Assembly (NCBI RefSeq): GCF_958405895.1
Contig: NZ_CATZAR010000005.1
Direction: 5' to 3' (one strand)
DNA from: Ralstonia thomasii
GTDB taxonomy: Bacteria > Pseudomonadota > Gammaproteobacteria > Burkholderiales > Burkholderiaceae
DNA length: 64,000 nucleotides
In this document: positions 13,011 through 21,408 of the stretch, in pieces
Position numbering within the stretch: position 1 is the stretch's first letter
Layout of the letters: every line of letters starts with the position of its first letter
Position numbers and translations under genes: made by a program
The notes under the pieces: model-generated
The model's input: the letters and a program-made list of their open reading frames with translations, nothing else
Databases searched by the model: none
What the model was told of the DNA's origin: nothing

Positions 13011-13167
13011 TACCTGTGCGAATTATTGATCTGGTCGCGCCGCTGCTCCACAAGAGCACCGCCATGCGCAGAACAGAAACCAGCTGCCGGTGTGCGGCAA
13101 GGTCTGGCGCAGTTGCTGCACTGATCGGCTAACGCCTTCGGTGAGGTGATGTAGATAGCGCGATACG

Positions 13168-13265
13168 ACGCAGTACTCGGCCAACAACGCCTGGAACCAG
13201 AACTTCAACGATGGCTACCAGAACAACGCGAACAAGGACAACAAGAACCGGGTTCGCCTCGTCCG
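13168..13265 (+). repeat. DGR template repeat (TR)
   Basis: This 98-base segment is the donor for the three variable regions. From 13171 it holds 31 adenines, 20 of them in ten AAC codons when read in the target frame. AAC codons cannot mutate to stops by adenine change. Differences to each VR occur only at these adenines. The transcribed template RNA should extend into the avd-TR spacer (13011-13167) and the RT gene, which supply the structural RNA needed by the reverse transcriptase. The RT start codon lies inside the template. Confidence 0.95.
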
Positions 13266-14392
13266 AATATCAGTGCGATGCAGAGGGCCTCCTTTCTTTC
13301 GAGGCGCTCGTACAGGCCTATTTCGATTGCCGGCGTACGAAGCGAAATTCGCGCAATGCGCTGGAGTTTGAGCAAGACCTTGAGCGCAACCTTGGACGCC
13401 TGTACGGCGAGCTGCGCGATGGCTCGTACCGTCCAGGCCGTTCGATCTGTTTCGTGGTCACGCGACCGAAGCCGCGCGAGGTTTGGGCGGCAGACTTCCG
13501 TGACCGTGTGGTGCATCACTTCCTCTATAACCACATCGGCGCGCGCTTCGAGGATGCGTTTATCGCAGGCTCGTGCGCGTGCATCAAGGGGCGCGGCACG
13601 CTCTACGCGGCTGAGTTTCTGGAATCGGGCATTCGGTCGATCACGCGGAACTGGTCGCGCCAGGCCTACTACCTGAAGTGCGACCTCTCTAACTTCTTCG
13701 TCGCGATCGACAAGACGATTCTGCTCGATCTGCTGCTCGCGAAAGTTCGTGAGCCGTTCTGGGCATGGCTCACCGAACTGGTCCTGATGCACGACCCGCG
13801 CACGGATTTCGAGTTTCGCGGCGATCCGAAGTTGCTGGAGAAGGTGCCGTCCCACAAGCGGTTGATGGAACAGCCATCGCATCGTGGGCTGCCCATTGGC
13901 AACCTGTCGTCGCAGTTCTTCGCCAACGTCTATCTGGATGTGCTCGACCAGCGCGCGAAGCACCAGCTCAAAGCCAAGCACTACGTCCGCTACGTCGACG
14001 ACTTTCTATTCCTGCATGAATCGCCCGCGCGACTGAACGAGATCCTGGCGGACGTGACGGCATTCCTGCCGGCTCGTCTCGGCGTTCAGATCAATCCTCG
14101 CAAGACCATCCTGCAGCAGATCGACCGCGGCATCGATTTCGTCGGGCACGTCATCAAGCCATGGCACCGCTATACGCGAAAGCGCACTGTGAATGAAGGC
14201 CTGCGCCGGGTCGCGGCTGCGCCGGCGGCCGACGTGCATGTGCTCGCCAACTCGTATTTCGGGCTGCTGCGCCAGGCGCCGGCCAGCCACCACGACCGCG
14301 CGCAGCTCGCGAATGTCGTGCGTTCGCGTGGCCGCGCCGTCGACAAGCAATTCACCAAGACCTATCGCGCCTCGCAGCAGGAGAAGTCATGA
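13211..14392 (+). CDS. DGR reverse transcriptase
   Basis: This 393-aa RT carries motif A KCDLSNFF (156-163), motif B in the DGR-type form LPIGNLSSQ (227-235; SQ where most retroelements have SP), and the catalytic YVDD (261-264). An early RPKPREVWAADFRDRVVHH block is typical of the group-II/DGR clade. The only good in-frame start is ATG 13211, inside the template repeat. The first residues are therefore an Arg/Thr-rich read of the template in another frame, with no clear ribosome-binding site. It should make adenine-mutagenised cDNA from the template RNA. The stop overlaps the next ATG. Confidence 0.92.
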   Translation: MATRTTRTRTTRTGFASSEYQCDAEGLLSFEALVQAYFDCRRTKRNSRNALEFEQDLERNLGRLYGELRDGSYRPGRSICFVVTRPKPREVWAADFRDRVVHHFLYNHIGARFEDAFIAGSCACIKGRGTLYAAEFLESGIRSITRNWSRQAYYLKCDLSNFFVAIDKTILLDLLLAKVREPFWAWLTELVLMHDPRTDFEFRGDPKLLEKVPSHKRLMEQPSHRGLPIGNLSSQFFANVYLDVLDQRAKHQLKAKHYVRYVDDFLFLHESPARLNEILADVTAFLPARLGVQINPRKTILQQIDRGIDFVGHVIKPWHRYTRKRTVNEGLRRVAAAPAADVHVLANSYFGLLRQAPASHHDRAQLANVVRSRGRAVDKQFTKTYRASQQEKS

Positions 14393-14763
14393 GAACAGAA
14401 GAAATGAAGGATCTGCTGCAGCTTGTGCAGTTCGACGACTATGCCTTCCACGTAACCGAAGCTAGCGAGGGAAACATCTATCTCCAGGCCTCGTATGTCG
14501 ACGCTGACATTGTGACGGGAAAGATGGAAGTTCAGCACACCCGGAAGTGGAAGCTGAGCCCTCATATGACGAAGTCTGAGCTCGTGCAGACGGCGTTCAA
14601 GCTGTGCATGACCAGTATGGAGCACCGTTGCCGAGAATCCTTCCTGTATCAAGGGCGACGAGTCTTTGGTCCGCACTTCGATATTGATCGGCTTTGGGAA
14701 TTGTGCAGATCAGAAGGTGCGCATGACTATCGCAAGGAGCTGCAGCAGGAGGTCGCGCGATGA
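14389..14763 (+). CDS. Phage protein, 124 aa, unknown function
   Basis: Coupled to the RT gene by an ATGA overlap and to the methyltransferase downstream by another. Beta strands (GNIYLQASYVDADIVTGK) are followed by helices (SELVQTAFKLCMTSMEHRCR). The sequence does not look like a known DGR accessory factor. Small proteins of this shape are common beside phage methyltransferases. No function is assigned. Confidence 0.6.
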   Translation: MRTEEMKDLLQLVQFDDYAFHVTEASEGNIYLQASYVDADIVTGKMEVQHTRKWKLSPHMTKSELVQTAFKLCMTSMEHRCRESFLYQGRRVFGPHFDIDRLWELCRSEGAHDYRKELQQEVAR

Positions 14764-16439
14764 TCATCCGCCGCGTCTACAACAGCTTCGGCATGTGCAG
14801 CGGCCTCGGTGGCGGCGCTAAGGGCTTCAAGAAGGCCATGTCGCAGGTGGGTGCCAAGACGGCCACCTGGAAGTGCATCGGCGGTATCGATAACGATCCT
14901 GCTGCGGCGCGAGACTTCCACAAGCTGGTCGGCGTGCCGTGCACGGTCATGGATCTGTTCACGCGCCAGCAGTACATCGCGTTCCACGGCAAAGAGCCGC
15001 CGCATGGTTGGCGCGAAGCCACCGCCGAAGACATCCGCCGCGCGGCCGGCTATGAGCACCCGCATAGCGTGTTCATCTCGTCGCCGTGCAAAGGCGCATC
15101 TGGCTTGCTGGCCGAAAGCCTCAGCCGCACGCCGAAGTATCAGGCGCTCAACGAGCTGACGCTGCGCTGCGTGTGGCTGATGTGCGAGGCCTGGAAGGAT
15201 GACCCCGTCGAGCTGATCGTGTTCGAGAACGTGCCGCGCCTGGCCACGCGCGGGCGCCACCTGCTGGACCAGATCAAGAAGCTGCTGGCCTACTACGGCT
15301 ATGCGGTCAACGAAACGTCGCACGACTGTGGGCTGATCGGCGGTCTGGCGCAGAGCCGCAAGCGCTTCCTCATGGTCGCGCGCCACACCGCAAAGGTGCC
15401 GGCGTTCCTGTACGAGCCGCCGATGAAGCGCTTGCAAGGCGTCGGTACCGTGCTGGGCCGCATGCCGTTGCCGGGCGATCTCGCCGGCGGCCCGATGCAC
15501 CGCGTGCCGTCCTTGCAGTGGAAGACGTGGGTGCGGCTCGCGTTCGTGGAAGCCGGTAACGATTGGCGGAGCTTGAACAAGCTGGCCGTGGAGGACGGTC
15601 AACTACGTGACTACCTGATCATGCCGGAACGGCGCAATGGCTATCTCGGCGTGCACAGGTGGGAGGACACGGCGGGCGCTGTCGCGGGCGAGAGCTTACC
15701 CACGAATGGAGCCTTCTCTGTCGCAGATGTGCGCTTTTCGCAAAGCGCGAAATGGAACCACGGACAGGCCTATGGCGTGCTGCGCTACGAGGATGCTGCG
15801 GGCGCCATCGCTGGACAACAGGCACCAGGGCAGGGCTACTACACAGTTGCCGATCCTCGGCACCAGGACACGCCGAAGCACAACAACGAATTCCGGATTG
15901 TGCCCTGGGACCGCTCCGCTAATGCAGTAACGGGCGCGCACGGCACAGGCCAGTGCGTCGCAGATCCTCGTCCCGGTATGCGCCGGGAGCGCGGCGACAA
16001 CTACCTCACGGGCGGCCACTACGGCGTTGTCGGGTGGGGTGAATCGAGTGGCGCTGTATCTGCGTCTGCGTGCCACGACAACGGGCGCTGGTCCGTAGCG
16101 GACCACCGACTGCCAGCGGCCAACGACAAGACAGTCGCCATTATCCGCGCGCTGGACGGCACGTGGCACCGGCCGTTCACCACGCTCGAGCTGGCGGCAC
16201 TGCAATCGCTGATCGAACCAGAGGAATACCTGGAGTTGGACGGCCTGAGCGACCAGGCCTGGCGCGAGCGCATCGGCAACGCCGTGCCGCCCGACGCCGC
16301 GCAGGCTATCGCCGAGGTGATGGGCACCACGCTGCTGCTGGCTGAGTCCGGCGAGACGTTCCAGCTCTCGGCGACACCAGTGTGGGTGCGGCCGGTGGCC
16401 ATGGCCCTGTCGGTTGAACAGATCCTGGAGGCCGCATGA
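14760..16439 (+). CDS. C5-cytosine DNA methyltransferase with internal repeats
   Basis: Motif I is FGMCSGLGGG near the N-terminus. The catalytic Pro-Cys is in SSPCKGASG (C110), motif VI is FENVPRL (156-158), motif VIII is QSRKRFLMV and motif X is RIGNAVPPDAAQAI near the C-terminus. It transfers a methyl group from S-adenosylmethionine to cytosine C5, probably to protect phage DNA from restriction. At 559 aa it is long: between motifs VIII and X lie four imperfect repeats built on W/Y-x-x-(S/A)-x-A-(V/I)-(T/A/S) followed by VADxR. These sit where the target-recognition domain is expected. The next gene overlaps its stop. Confidence 0.88.
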   Translation: MIIRRVYNSFGMCSGLGGGAKGFKKAMSQVGAKTATWKCIGGIDNDPAAARDFHKLVGVPCTVMDLFTRQQYIAFHGKEPPHGWREATAEDIRRAAGYEHPHSVFISSPCKGASGLLAESLSRTPKYQALNELTLRCVWLMCEAWKDDPVELIVFENVPRLATRGRHLLDQIKKLLAYYGYAVNETSHDCGLIGGLAQSRKRFLMVARHTAKVPAFLYEPPMKRLQGVGTVLGRMPLPGDLAGGPMHRVPSLQWKTWVRLAFVEAGNDWRSLNKLAVEDGQLRDYLIMPERRNGYLGVHRWEDTAGAVAGESLPTNGAFSVADVRFSQSAKWNHGQAYGVLRYEDAAGAIAGQQAPGQGYYTVADPRHQDTPKHNNEFRIVPWDRSANAVTGAHGTGQCVADPRPGMRRERGDNYLTGGHYGVVGWGESSGAVSASACHDNGRWSVADHRLPAANDKTVAIIRALDGTWHRPFTTLELAALQSLIEPEEYLELDGLSDQAWRERIGNAVPPDAAQAIAEVMGTTLLLAESGETFQLSATPVWVRPVAMALSVEQILEAA

Positions 16440-19000
16440 CGGCGCTGTACGACGAGTTTCTACGGGCCAAGGTGAAGCTCGCAGAGCAGTTCGGGTTCGA
16501 CGTGGCCGACAGCGACGTCAACCCGATTCTGAAGCCGCACCAGCGCGATATCGTGCGCTGGTTGATCAAGATGGGTCGCGCGGCGTGTTTCGCTGCTTTT
16601 GGCCTCGGCAAGAGCGTCATCCAGCTTGAGGTGGTGCGCATCATCCTGCAGCTGCTGCACGCGATGGGGCAGCTCAACGCGATGGGCTTGATCGTTATCC
16701 CGCTGGGCGTGCGGCAGGAGTTCCTGCGCGACGCTGCGATGCTCGGCATCCGGGTGAAGTTCATCCGGCGCGCGGAAGAGGCGGATGACCCGACGGTCAT
16801 CTACTTCACCAACTACGAGACCGTGCGCGACGGCAAGCTGGACCCGCGGCTCTTCGCCGTGGCCAGCCTGGACGAGGCCGCTATCCTGCGCGGCTTCGGC
16901 GGCACGAAGACCTTTCGCGAGTTCATGGCGCTGTTCGCCGGCGATCGCAAGACCATGGACGCCCGCATCCTTGGCCACGCTGTGCCGTACCGCTTCGTTG
17001 CCACGGCGACGCCCAGCCCGAACGAGTACATCGAGCTGCTGGCCTACGCCGCGTTCCTGGGCGTGATGGACGTTGGCCAAGCCAAGACGCGCTTCTTCAA
17101 GCGCAACAGCGAGAAGGCCGACGAGCTGACGCTACACCCGCACAAAGAGCGCGAGTTCTGGCTGTGGGTTGCGTCCTGGGCGATCTTCGTGCAGAAGCCA
17201 TCCGACCTTGGCCACTCAGACGAGGGCTACGCGCTGCCCGAGTTGGAGATCCACTGGCACGAAATCCCGGACGATCACAGCGACGCCGGTTTCGACTTCC
17301 ATGGCCAGGGTTTGCTGCTGAAGGAACAAGCCCTGGGCGTGGTCGAGGCGGCGCGCGAGAAGCGCGACAGCCTGCCGCGCCGCATCGAGAAGATGATGGA
17401 GCTGCGCGCCATCGATCCCGATGCTAACCGGATCCTGTGGCACGACCTGGAGGCCGAGCGCCTGGCGATCGAGCGCGCGGTACCGGATGTCGTCAGCGTG
17501 TACGGCGCGCAGGACGATGAGACCAAGGCGCAGCACATCATCGACTTCTCTGATGGCCTGGTGCGCGAGCTGGCCGGCAAGCCCGTCATGCTCGGCAGCG
17601 GCTGCAACTTCCAGCGCCACTGCAGCTGGGCCATCTTCCTGGGCATCGGGTTCAAGTTCAACGACCTGATCCAAGCCATCCACCGCCTGTACCGATTCCT
17701 GCAGACGCGCAAGGTACGCATCGACCTGATTTACACCGAGGCCGAGCGCGAGACCAAACGCATCATGGAAGAGAAGTGGGCGAAGCATAACCACACGGTT
17801 GCCAAAATGACCGAGATCATCCGCGAATACGGCCTCTCCAACGCGGCCATGGCCGAAACGCTGACGCGTGCCATGGGCGTCGAGCGCATCGAAGTCACCG
17901 GCCGCGACTTCCGAGTTGTGAACAACGATTGCGTGGAGGAGACGGCGAACATGCCGGACAACTGCCACGACCTGATCCTGACGTCGATTCCGTTCAGCAC
18001 GCAGTACGAGTACTCGCCGAACTACGCCGACTTCGGGCACACCGACAACAACGAGCACTTCTTCCAGCAAATGGGCTACCTCACGCCGCACCTGCTGCGC
18101 ACGCTCAAGCCCGGGCGCATCGCTGCGATCCACGTGAAAGACCGCATCGTGCCCGGCGGCATGACCGGGAAGGGCTACCAGACCGTCTACCCGTTCCACG
18201 CGCGTTGCATTGAGCACTACACCTCGCAGGGCTTCGGCTACATGGGGATGATCACCATCGTCACAGACGTGGTGCGCGAGAACAACCAGACTTACCGCCT
18301 GGGCTGGTCGGAGGTGTGCAAAGACGGTACGAAGATGAGCTGCGGCATGCCGGAGTACTTGCTGCTGTTTCGCAAGACCCCGAGCGATACCACAAAGAGC
18401 TATGCCGACGTGCCGGTCACGAAGGACAAGGCCGAGTATTCGCGATCGCGCTGGCAGACGGATGCGCACGGCTACTGGCGGTCCGGTGGCGATCGCATGC
18501 TCACGCCCGACGAGCTGCAATCGCTGGACCACGATGTGATCTTCCGCTGGTTCCGCGACTACCACCTGGCCAACGTCTACGACTACCAGCACCACGTGCG
18601 CATTGGCGAGACCATTGATGGGTTCGGCCGGCTGCCGGTGACGTTCATGCTGCTGCAGCCGCCGAGCTGGATGGACGACGTCTGGACCGACGTGGCGCGC
18701 ATGCGCACGCTGAACATGATCCAGAGCCAAAAGGGGAAGGAGCAGCACCTCTGCCCGATGCAGTTCGACATCGCTGATCGCGTGATCGAACGCTTCACCA
18801 ACCCGGGCGACACGGTCTATGACCCGTTCGGCGGGATCATGAGCGTGCCATACCGCGCCCTACTAAAAGGCCGCAAGGCAGTGGCCTGCGAACTTTCGAC
18901 ACGGTACTTCATGGATGGCGTGCACTACTTGCAAGCGGCCGAGCGCGAAGCTTCGATGCCGACCCTCTTCGATTCCATGGAAATGGAAAAGGCAGCGTGA
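16436..19000 (+). CDS. SNF2-like helicase fused to a DNA methyltransferase
   Basis: In this 854-aa fusion, residues about 30-440 form a helicase/translocase: ATP-binding FGLGKS (55-60), DEAA box (146-149) and arginine motif QAIHRLYR (413-420). Residues about 485-840 form an N4/N6-type methyltransferase. The catalytic motif reads TSIPF (516-520), where classical enzymes have (D/N/S)PP(Y/F), and the SAM site is YDPFGG near residue 790. It may couple movement along DNA with base methylation. It overlaps the C5 methyltransferase start by four bases, so two chemistries are produced together, possibly against host restriction. Confidence 0.82.
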   Translation: MTALYDEFLRAKVKLAEQFGFDVADSDVNPILKPHQRDIVRWLIKMGRAACFAAFGLGKSVIQLEVVRIILQLLHAMGQLNAMGLIVIPLGVRQEFLRDAAMLGIRVKFIRRAEEADDPTVIYFTNYETVRDGKLDPRLFAVASLDEAAILRGFGGTKTFREFMALFAGDRKTMDARILGHAVPYRFVATATPSPNEYIELLAYAAFLGVMDVGQAKTRFFKRNSEKADELTLHPHKEREFWLWVASWAIFVQKPSDLGHSDEGYALPELEIHWHEIPDDHSDAGFDFHGQGLLLKEQALGVVEAAREKRDSLPRRIEKMMELRAIDPDANRILWHDLEAERLAIERAVPDVVSVYGAQDDETKAQHIIDFSDGLVRELAGKPVMLGSGCNFQRHCSWAIFLGIGFKFNDLIQAIHRLYRFLQTRKVRIDLIYTEAERETKRIMEEKWAKHNHTVAKMTEIIREYGLSNAAMAETLTRAMGVERIEVTGRDFRVVNNDCVEETANMPDNCHDLILTSIPFSTQYEYSPNYADFGHTDNNEHFFQQMGYLTPHLLRTLKPGRIAAIHVKDRIVPGGMTGKGYQTVYPFHARCIEHYTSQGFGYMGMITIVTDVVRENNQTYRLGWSEVCKDGTKMSCGMPEYLLLFRKTPSDTTKSYADVPVTKDKAEYSRSRWQTDAHGYWRSGGDRMLTPDELQSLDHDVIFRWFRDYHLANVYDYQHHVRIGETIDGFGRLPVTFMLLQPPSWMDDVWTDVARMRTLNMIQSQKGKEQHLCPMQFDIADRVIERFTNPGDTVYDPFGGIMSVPYRALLKGRKAVACELSTRYFMDGVHYLQAAEREASMPTLFDSMEMEKAA

Positions 19001-19347
19001 CTGTCTACGTGGATGACATGCACCTCACTGACCTCGGCCGATACGGCCGCATGAGGATGTGCCACATGCTCGCGGACACCACCGACGAGCTGGTCGAAAT
19101 GGCGCGTCGCATCGGTGTTAATCCGAAGTGGATTCAGAAAGCCGGCACCGAGCGCGAGCACTTCGACATCGCTACCAGCAAGCGCGCGCTTGCAGTGGCC
19201 ACTGGCGCGATCGAGATCACGATGAAACAAGCGGCTGCCATGTGTGCTCACCGTCGTGAGTTTGGACTGCTTGGCGAACCAAATGCGGCGATGTCCTGGT
19301 TCCTTTGCCGCGTAGAGGCTCGCGCATTGGACAGGGTAGAAAAATGA
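18997..19347 (+). CDS. DUF4031-type phage protein, 116 aa
   Basis: GTG 18997 overlaps the stop of the fusion gene. The pattern MTVYVDDMHLTDLGRYGRMR, then HMLADTTDELVEMARRIG, then WIQKAGTEREHFDIATSKR matches the DUF4031 family, found widely in phages beside DNA-modification genes. Its conserved Asp, Arg and His residues suggest an enzyme or nucleotide-binding fold. The activity is unknown. Its stop overlaps the next gene in ATGA. Confidence 0.7.
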   Translation: MTVYVDDMHLTDLGRYGRMRMCHMLADTTDELVEMARRIGVNPKWIQKAGTEREHFDIATSKRALAVATGAIEITMKQAAAMCAHRREFGLLGEPNAAMSWFLCRVEARALDRVEK

Positions 19348-19568
19348 AGGACTTTGGCCAATGGCTTGCCGACCAAGGCAAGAAAACGGCAGAAAAATCA
19401 CACATTGAATTGTTTGAAGAGGCTGGCGTAATTCGCGGAGACAAGTCCGTTGGTTATGAAGCCAAGTGCGTGAAATGTGATCAGTGGAGGGAACTCTACT
19501 GCAACCCATCAGAGATTGATGAGACATACGAGCACTATTGCGGCGGATCTCCGCATTGCTGCCCGTAA
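19344..19568 (+). CDS. Small cysteine-rich phage protein, 74 aa
   Basis: The start is ATG 19344, coupled to the previous stop. It holds a probable zinc ribbon: CVKCDQW, then YCNPSE, then HYCGGSPHCC at the C-terminus. The N-terminal helix is charged (DFGQWLADQGKKTAEKSH). Such mini zinc-binding proteins are common in accessory phage regions. No function is known. Confidence 0.6.
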   Translation: MKDFGQWLADQGKKTAEKSHIELFEEAGVIRGDKSVGYEAKCVKCDQWRELYCNPSEIDETYEHYCGGSPHCCP

Positions 19569-19598
19569 TCGGTCTAATTCATAGATTGAGAGGAAAAC

Positions 19599-20017
19599 AT
19601 GACCGAAAAGAAGATGCCGCAGTGCGCGCACGGGATGCCTTACGACAGCGTGTGCAGGGAGTGTGATGCGTTGGGCTGGAGAGGTGGAAGGCGCTGGATG
19701 AGGAGCAGATCAGGGCGGCTTTTGAGGAAAAGTACGGCCCCCGACCAAAAGACACTTACGAAGTTCGGATGCTTAGTGACGCCGAGGAATGGGACAGGAA
19801 GCTAGAGGCATGGCTCGCCTGCTACCAGCACCTTGAGCCGCAGATGAAGGATGCCGAGCGGTGGCGCTATGTCCGAAACAGCATCAATCCTTCTCACGTC
19901 ATCCATCGTTGGGATGATTCTATCAAGGATTGGAAGAACATCGGCGGGTCATATGTAGCACAAGAAACCATCGACGCCGCCCTCGATCTGCAGAAGGAGA
20001 AACAAGATGCTGAGTGA
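19599..20017 (+). pseudogene. Frameshifted phage gene (two overlapping halves)
   Basis: ATG 19599 opens a frame encoding MTEKKMPQCAHGMPYDSVCR followed by ECDALG, a small zinc-binding-like start. Around 19665-19685 the sensible coding passes to another frame that reads LERWKALDEEQIRAAFEEKY and continues through AEEWDRKLEAWLACYQHLEP to the stop at 20017. That second frame has no good start before 19769. The first frame runs on as a low-complexity Arg/Gly-rich tail to 19805. This is either a real frameshift mutation, a sequencing error or a programmed shift; I see no clear slippery site. Confidence 0.55.
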
Positions 20018-20567
20018 TGATCAAATTCAAGCGGTGTGGGAAGGCTTGCAGTGGAAAGACCTTGATCCGCTGCACCCGGATTTCAATAAGCGCCTGAATC
20101 TACGGTTTGGGCACGCCGTAGAGGATGCTGCCCTCCGCGCGCAGGCTGATGCCGGGCCGGTGGGGGATGAGAGTCAAATGCCGCGTGTGCACGGGGTATC
20201 TCGCATTGCAGACAATCCATGTTCCGTGCTTGTGATGCTGATGGCTGAACCCAGCGACGATGCATTGCGCGAAATCCACGATCGCCTCCGCGCCCAGTCC
20301 GGCCAGCGGGCGGGCGTGGCGGAGGGGTGGCGCCTCTACTCTGCTGACTTCAGCATGAATGCCCGTAACCCGGCGAACTGGGGCACTGTCATGCTCACGC
20401 GGGATGACTCGGGCAGCAAATGGTGGCATGCCTTGTCGGATGAAAAGCGCGAAAAGATTGACCTGTTCGTATCTGGTCGCGGGACTACGTTTGATGCTGC
20501 ACTTCAAGCTGCGAACGAAAAAGCTGCGATCGCCGCCCCCACGCAGCAGCAGGAGCGGAGCGAATGA
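20007..20567 (+). CDS. Phage protein, 186 aa, unknown function
   Basis: ATG 20007 follows AAGGAG and overlaps the end of the frameshifted gene. The product has a short N-terminal helical region (IQAVWEGLQWKDLDPLHPDF), a linker, and a C-terminal part with WRLYSADFSMNARNPANWG and SGRGTTFDAALQAANEKAA. The latter is the pattern of short phage proteins that display numeric-data annotations only. No catalytic motif is seen. The stop overlaps the next ATG. Confidence 0.55.
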   Translation: MLSDDQIQAVWEGLQWKDLDPLHPDFNKRLNLRFGHAVEDAALRAQADAGPVGDESQMPRVHGVSRIADNPCSVLVMLMAEPSDDALREIHDRLRAQSGQRAGVAEGWRLYSADFSMNARNPANWGTVMLTRDDSGSKWWHALSDEKREKIDLFVSGRGTTFDAALQAANEKAAIAAPTQQQERSE

Positions 20568-20791
20568 AACTGAAAAAGAGCGATCCAAACCATCCTTATG
20601 TCCAACGCTACGTTGGATGCGGTCATGGGCGGCTATTCACCGAACCCTGCGTTGATTGCGAGATCGTCGGGGTTCTTGATGAGTACAAACGCGCGATCAG
20701 GACCGTTCAGCGCAGTCGTGATCGGCTGCGAGCTTTGGGAGTGAAACTACCCGGAAATACGTCAGCCGCAGCCCTTGGAGAGAGCAAGTGA
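20564..20791 (+). CDS. Small phage protein, 75 aa, unknown function
   Basis: Start and stop both overlap neighbours (ATGA and GTGA). The start region has YVGCGHGRLF and PCVDCEIVG, giving a Cys/His pattern that could bind zinc. A basic helix (DEYKRAIRTVQRSRDRLRAL) follows. It may be a nucleic-acid-binding peptide. Confidence 0.5.
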   Translation: MKLKKSDPNHPYVQRYVGCGHGRLFTEPCVDCEIVGVLDEYKRAIRTVQRSRDRLRALGVKLPGNTSAAALGESK

Positions 20792-21177
20792 GCACGCAAG
20801 CCGAGAAGGCATTGGCGGCCTGCCTTGAATACGACCGCTGGATGCGCGAGATTGCCGGCTTGAGCGCCAAGATCGGCACTCCGCCGTCAGGCTGCTCGAA
20901 TGCAGTCATGACAGAGTTTGGCTATCACGTTCCCAATGGGGGAACGCATCTGGATGAGGTCTTTCGTGGCTACGACGAGGATGGCGCTTATGAGCCGGTG
21001 CACCACCACTGGTCGCCGCAGGAGGCCATCGAAATTCTGGACGGCTGCCCACACTGCTCAGCGGTCTATGCAGCCATTCAGGCGCGCAAGCTAGCTCGCC
21101 AGGAACTGGGCATCACGAAGCGGAAGATTCGCGCTATCGCGCGCGCAACCGGCCGCAACGCCGGAGGCGAGGAATGA
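20788..21177 (+). CDS. Phage protein, 129 aa, unknown function
   Basis: GTG 20788 overlaps the previous stop. A central HHHWSPQEAIEILDGCPHCS segment contains a Cys-pair and histidines that could hold a metal. The C-terminal RQELGITKRKIRAIARATGR is a basic helix resembling a DNA-binding tail. The end overlaps the next gene in ATGA. The family is not recognised. Confidence 0.5.
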   Translation: MSTQAEKALAACLEYDRWMREIAGLSAKIGTPPSGCSNAVMTEFGYHVPNGGTHLDEVFRGYDEDGAYEPVHHHWSPQEAIEILDGCPHCSAVYAAIQARKLARQELGITKRKIRAIARATGRNAGGEE

Positions 21178-21404
21178 GTGAGATGACCGCCAAAGAAATG
21201 GCCGAATCGTCCGGTGCACCTCGCGTGGAGGAATGTATCGCGCGGATGATGAAGCGCTTCCCCGGCGTCAGCGCCGCAGCGCAAGCGCGCTACTACGAGG
21301 AGGTGCATCAGGAACTCGCACCGCTGGCGCGAGAACTGGAGCGCGAGAACATTGCATTGCAGAGGCAATTGGGCTTCGCACAAACGCCCGCGATGACGGA
21401 GTAG
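21174..21404 (+). CDS. Small helical phage protein, 76 aa, unknown function
   Basis: Translationally coupled to the previous gene. Two amphipathic helices dominate: VEECIARMMKRFPGVSAAAQ, then YYEEVHQELAPLARELEREN. This suggests dimerisation or a protein partner. No domain is recognised. Confidence 0.45.
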   Translation: MSEMTAKEMAESSGAPRVEECIARMMKRFPGVSAAAQARYYEEVHQELAPLARELERENIALQRQLGFAQTPAMTE

Positions 21405-21408
21405 AACG

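Noticed and set aside
13011..13300. A fourth DGR target frame containing the template
   Set aside because: Upstream of the template the target frame has stops and no start, so it is a template and not an expressed variable region.
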